Of a stretch of 64,000 nt of DNA, positions 63,859-64,000 are shown piece after piece. The DNA lies in contig JAUIGV010000017.1 of the NCBI GenBank assembly GCA_030432565.1, forward strand, positions 42,908 to 106,907, read 5' to 3'. This DNA is from Verrucomicrobiia bacterium (GTDB lineage: Bacteria > Verrucomicrobiota > Verrucomicrobiia > Verrucomicrobiales > Akkermansiaceae). The notes beneath the pieces are model-generated. The model was given only the letters and a program-made list of their open reading frames with translations. It ran no database searches and was not told the DNA's origin. The position numbers and the translations under genes are program-made. Each line of letters starts with the position of its first letter. Positions within the stretch are counted from its first letter, which is position 1.

Positions 63859-64000
63859 ATGACCAAAGAAAACGACGACATTCAGGCCGTGAAAAAGCTC
63901 GGCGAAGCCCGGGATGCCATCGTCACCGAACTTCGCAAGACCATCGTGGGCATGGACGAGGTCATCGACGAAATGATGATCTCTATTTTTGCCCGGGGAC
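63859..64000 (+). CDS. MoxR-type AAA+ ATPase, 3' end outside window
   Basis: Only the first 47 codons are present. MTKENDDIQAVKKLGEARDAIVTELRKTIVGMDEVIDEMMISIFARG matches the typical MoxR N-terminus, with the IVGMDEVIDEM sequence before the Walker A region. MoxR ATPases act as chaperones for metal insertion or assembly of periplasmic complexes, often with von Willebrand factor A-domain proteins encoded downstream (outside the window). The start at 63859 lacks a strong ribosome site. It is separated from the DAB operon by 175 bp and a hairpin. Confidence 0.75.
   Translation, partial: MTKENDDIQAVKKLGEARDAIVTELRKTIVGMDEVIDEMMISIFARG

Overview
The window looks like the chromosome of a Verrucomicrobiota bacterium, probably a marine or freshwater polysaccharide degrader of the order Verrucomicrobiales. 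This is inferred from gene content, not from a marker-gene tree. The signs are: two families of planctomycete-type c-type cytochromes (DUF1592 and PSD1) paired with DUF1552 and DUF1501 proteins; two formylglycine-type sulfatases; a PEP-CTERM protein; several very large secreted FG-GAP, CotH and lectin-like proteins; and moderately GC-rich DNA. Genes are dense on both strands. I see no tRNA, rRNA, CRISPR array, insertion sequence or prophage.

Layout. 1-3.7 kb: an FG-GAP repeat protein cut by the window edge, convergent with a sialate O-acetylesterase. 3.9-6.1 kb (minus): a YqaA-like membrane protein, a C26 glutamine-amidotransferase-like hydrolase and an amidoligase, overlapping end to end. 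6.4-7.1 kb: an unknown secreted protein. 7.2-13.7 kb (minus): an outer membrane factor, an adaptor and an RND pump, followed after 6 bp by an ion channel with a TLGYGD filter. 13.7-14.8 kb: a gap with a possible eroded gene. 14.8-23 kb (minus): three secreted proteins sharing a lectin-like module (CotH kinase, PEP-CTERM, and thrombospondin-type-3), two of them with a DNA-level duplication. 23.3-26.7 kb: a large FG-GAP/UnbV protein. 27-28.6 kb: a tandem LOG-domain protein divergent from a yeast-type cytosine deaminase.

28.7-34.5 kb (minus): an unknown secreted protein, then an overlapping operon of DUF1592 cytochrome, DUF1552 protein and ankyrin protein. 34.7-37.1 kb (minus): a small GntR-like protein, then fasciclin, ECF sigma and RskA-type anti-sigma genes. 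37.2-53.5 kb: YchJ, two sulfatases, a second DUF1592 cytochrome, a serine beta-lactamase-family hydrolase, an SGNH hydrolase, CysQ, the DUF1501/PSD1 pair and an M29 aminopeptidase. 54.2-57.6 kb: cardiolipin synthase, a single-domain asparaginase homologue, elongation factor P with a clear terminator, and a small membrane protein. 57.8-63.7 kb: a four-gene DAB inorganic-carbon uptake operon (DabB, an extra NuoM-like subunit, DabA and a PII-like protein). The start of a MoxR-type ATPase gene runs off the right edge.

How the parts fit (inference). Sulfatases, esterases, CotH/lectin proteins and cytochrome/Tat-protein pairs are consistent with attack on sulfated, acylated polysaccharides at the cell surface. 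CysQ could recycle a by-product of sulfate activation. The fasciclin protein may be the main target of the adjacent sigma/anti-sigma pair. The DAB operon would import CO2/bicarbonate for anaplerosis or pH control, with the PII-like protein as its likely regulator. The best candidates for less-described biology are the amidoligase cassette, the four-gene DAB operon, the channel in the efflux operon, the LOG/cytosine deaminase pair, and the DUF1592-DUF1552-ankyrin operon.
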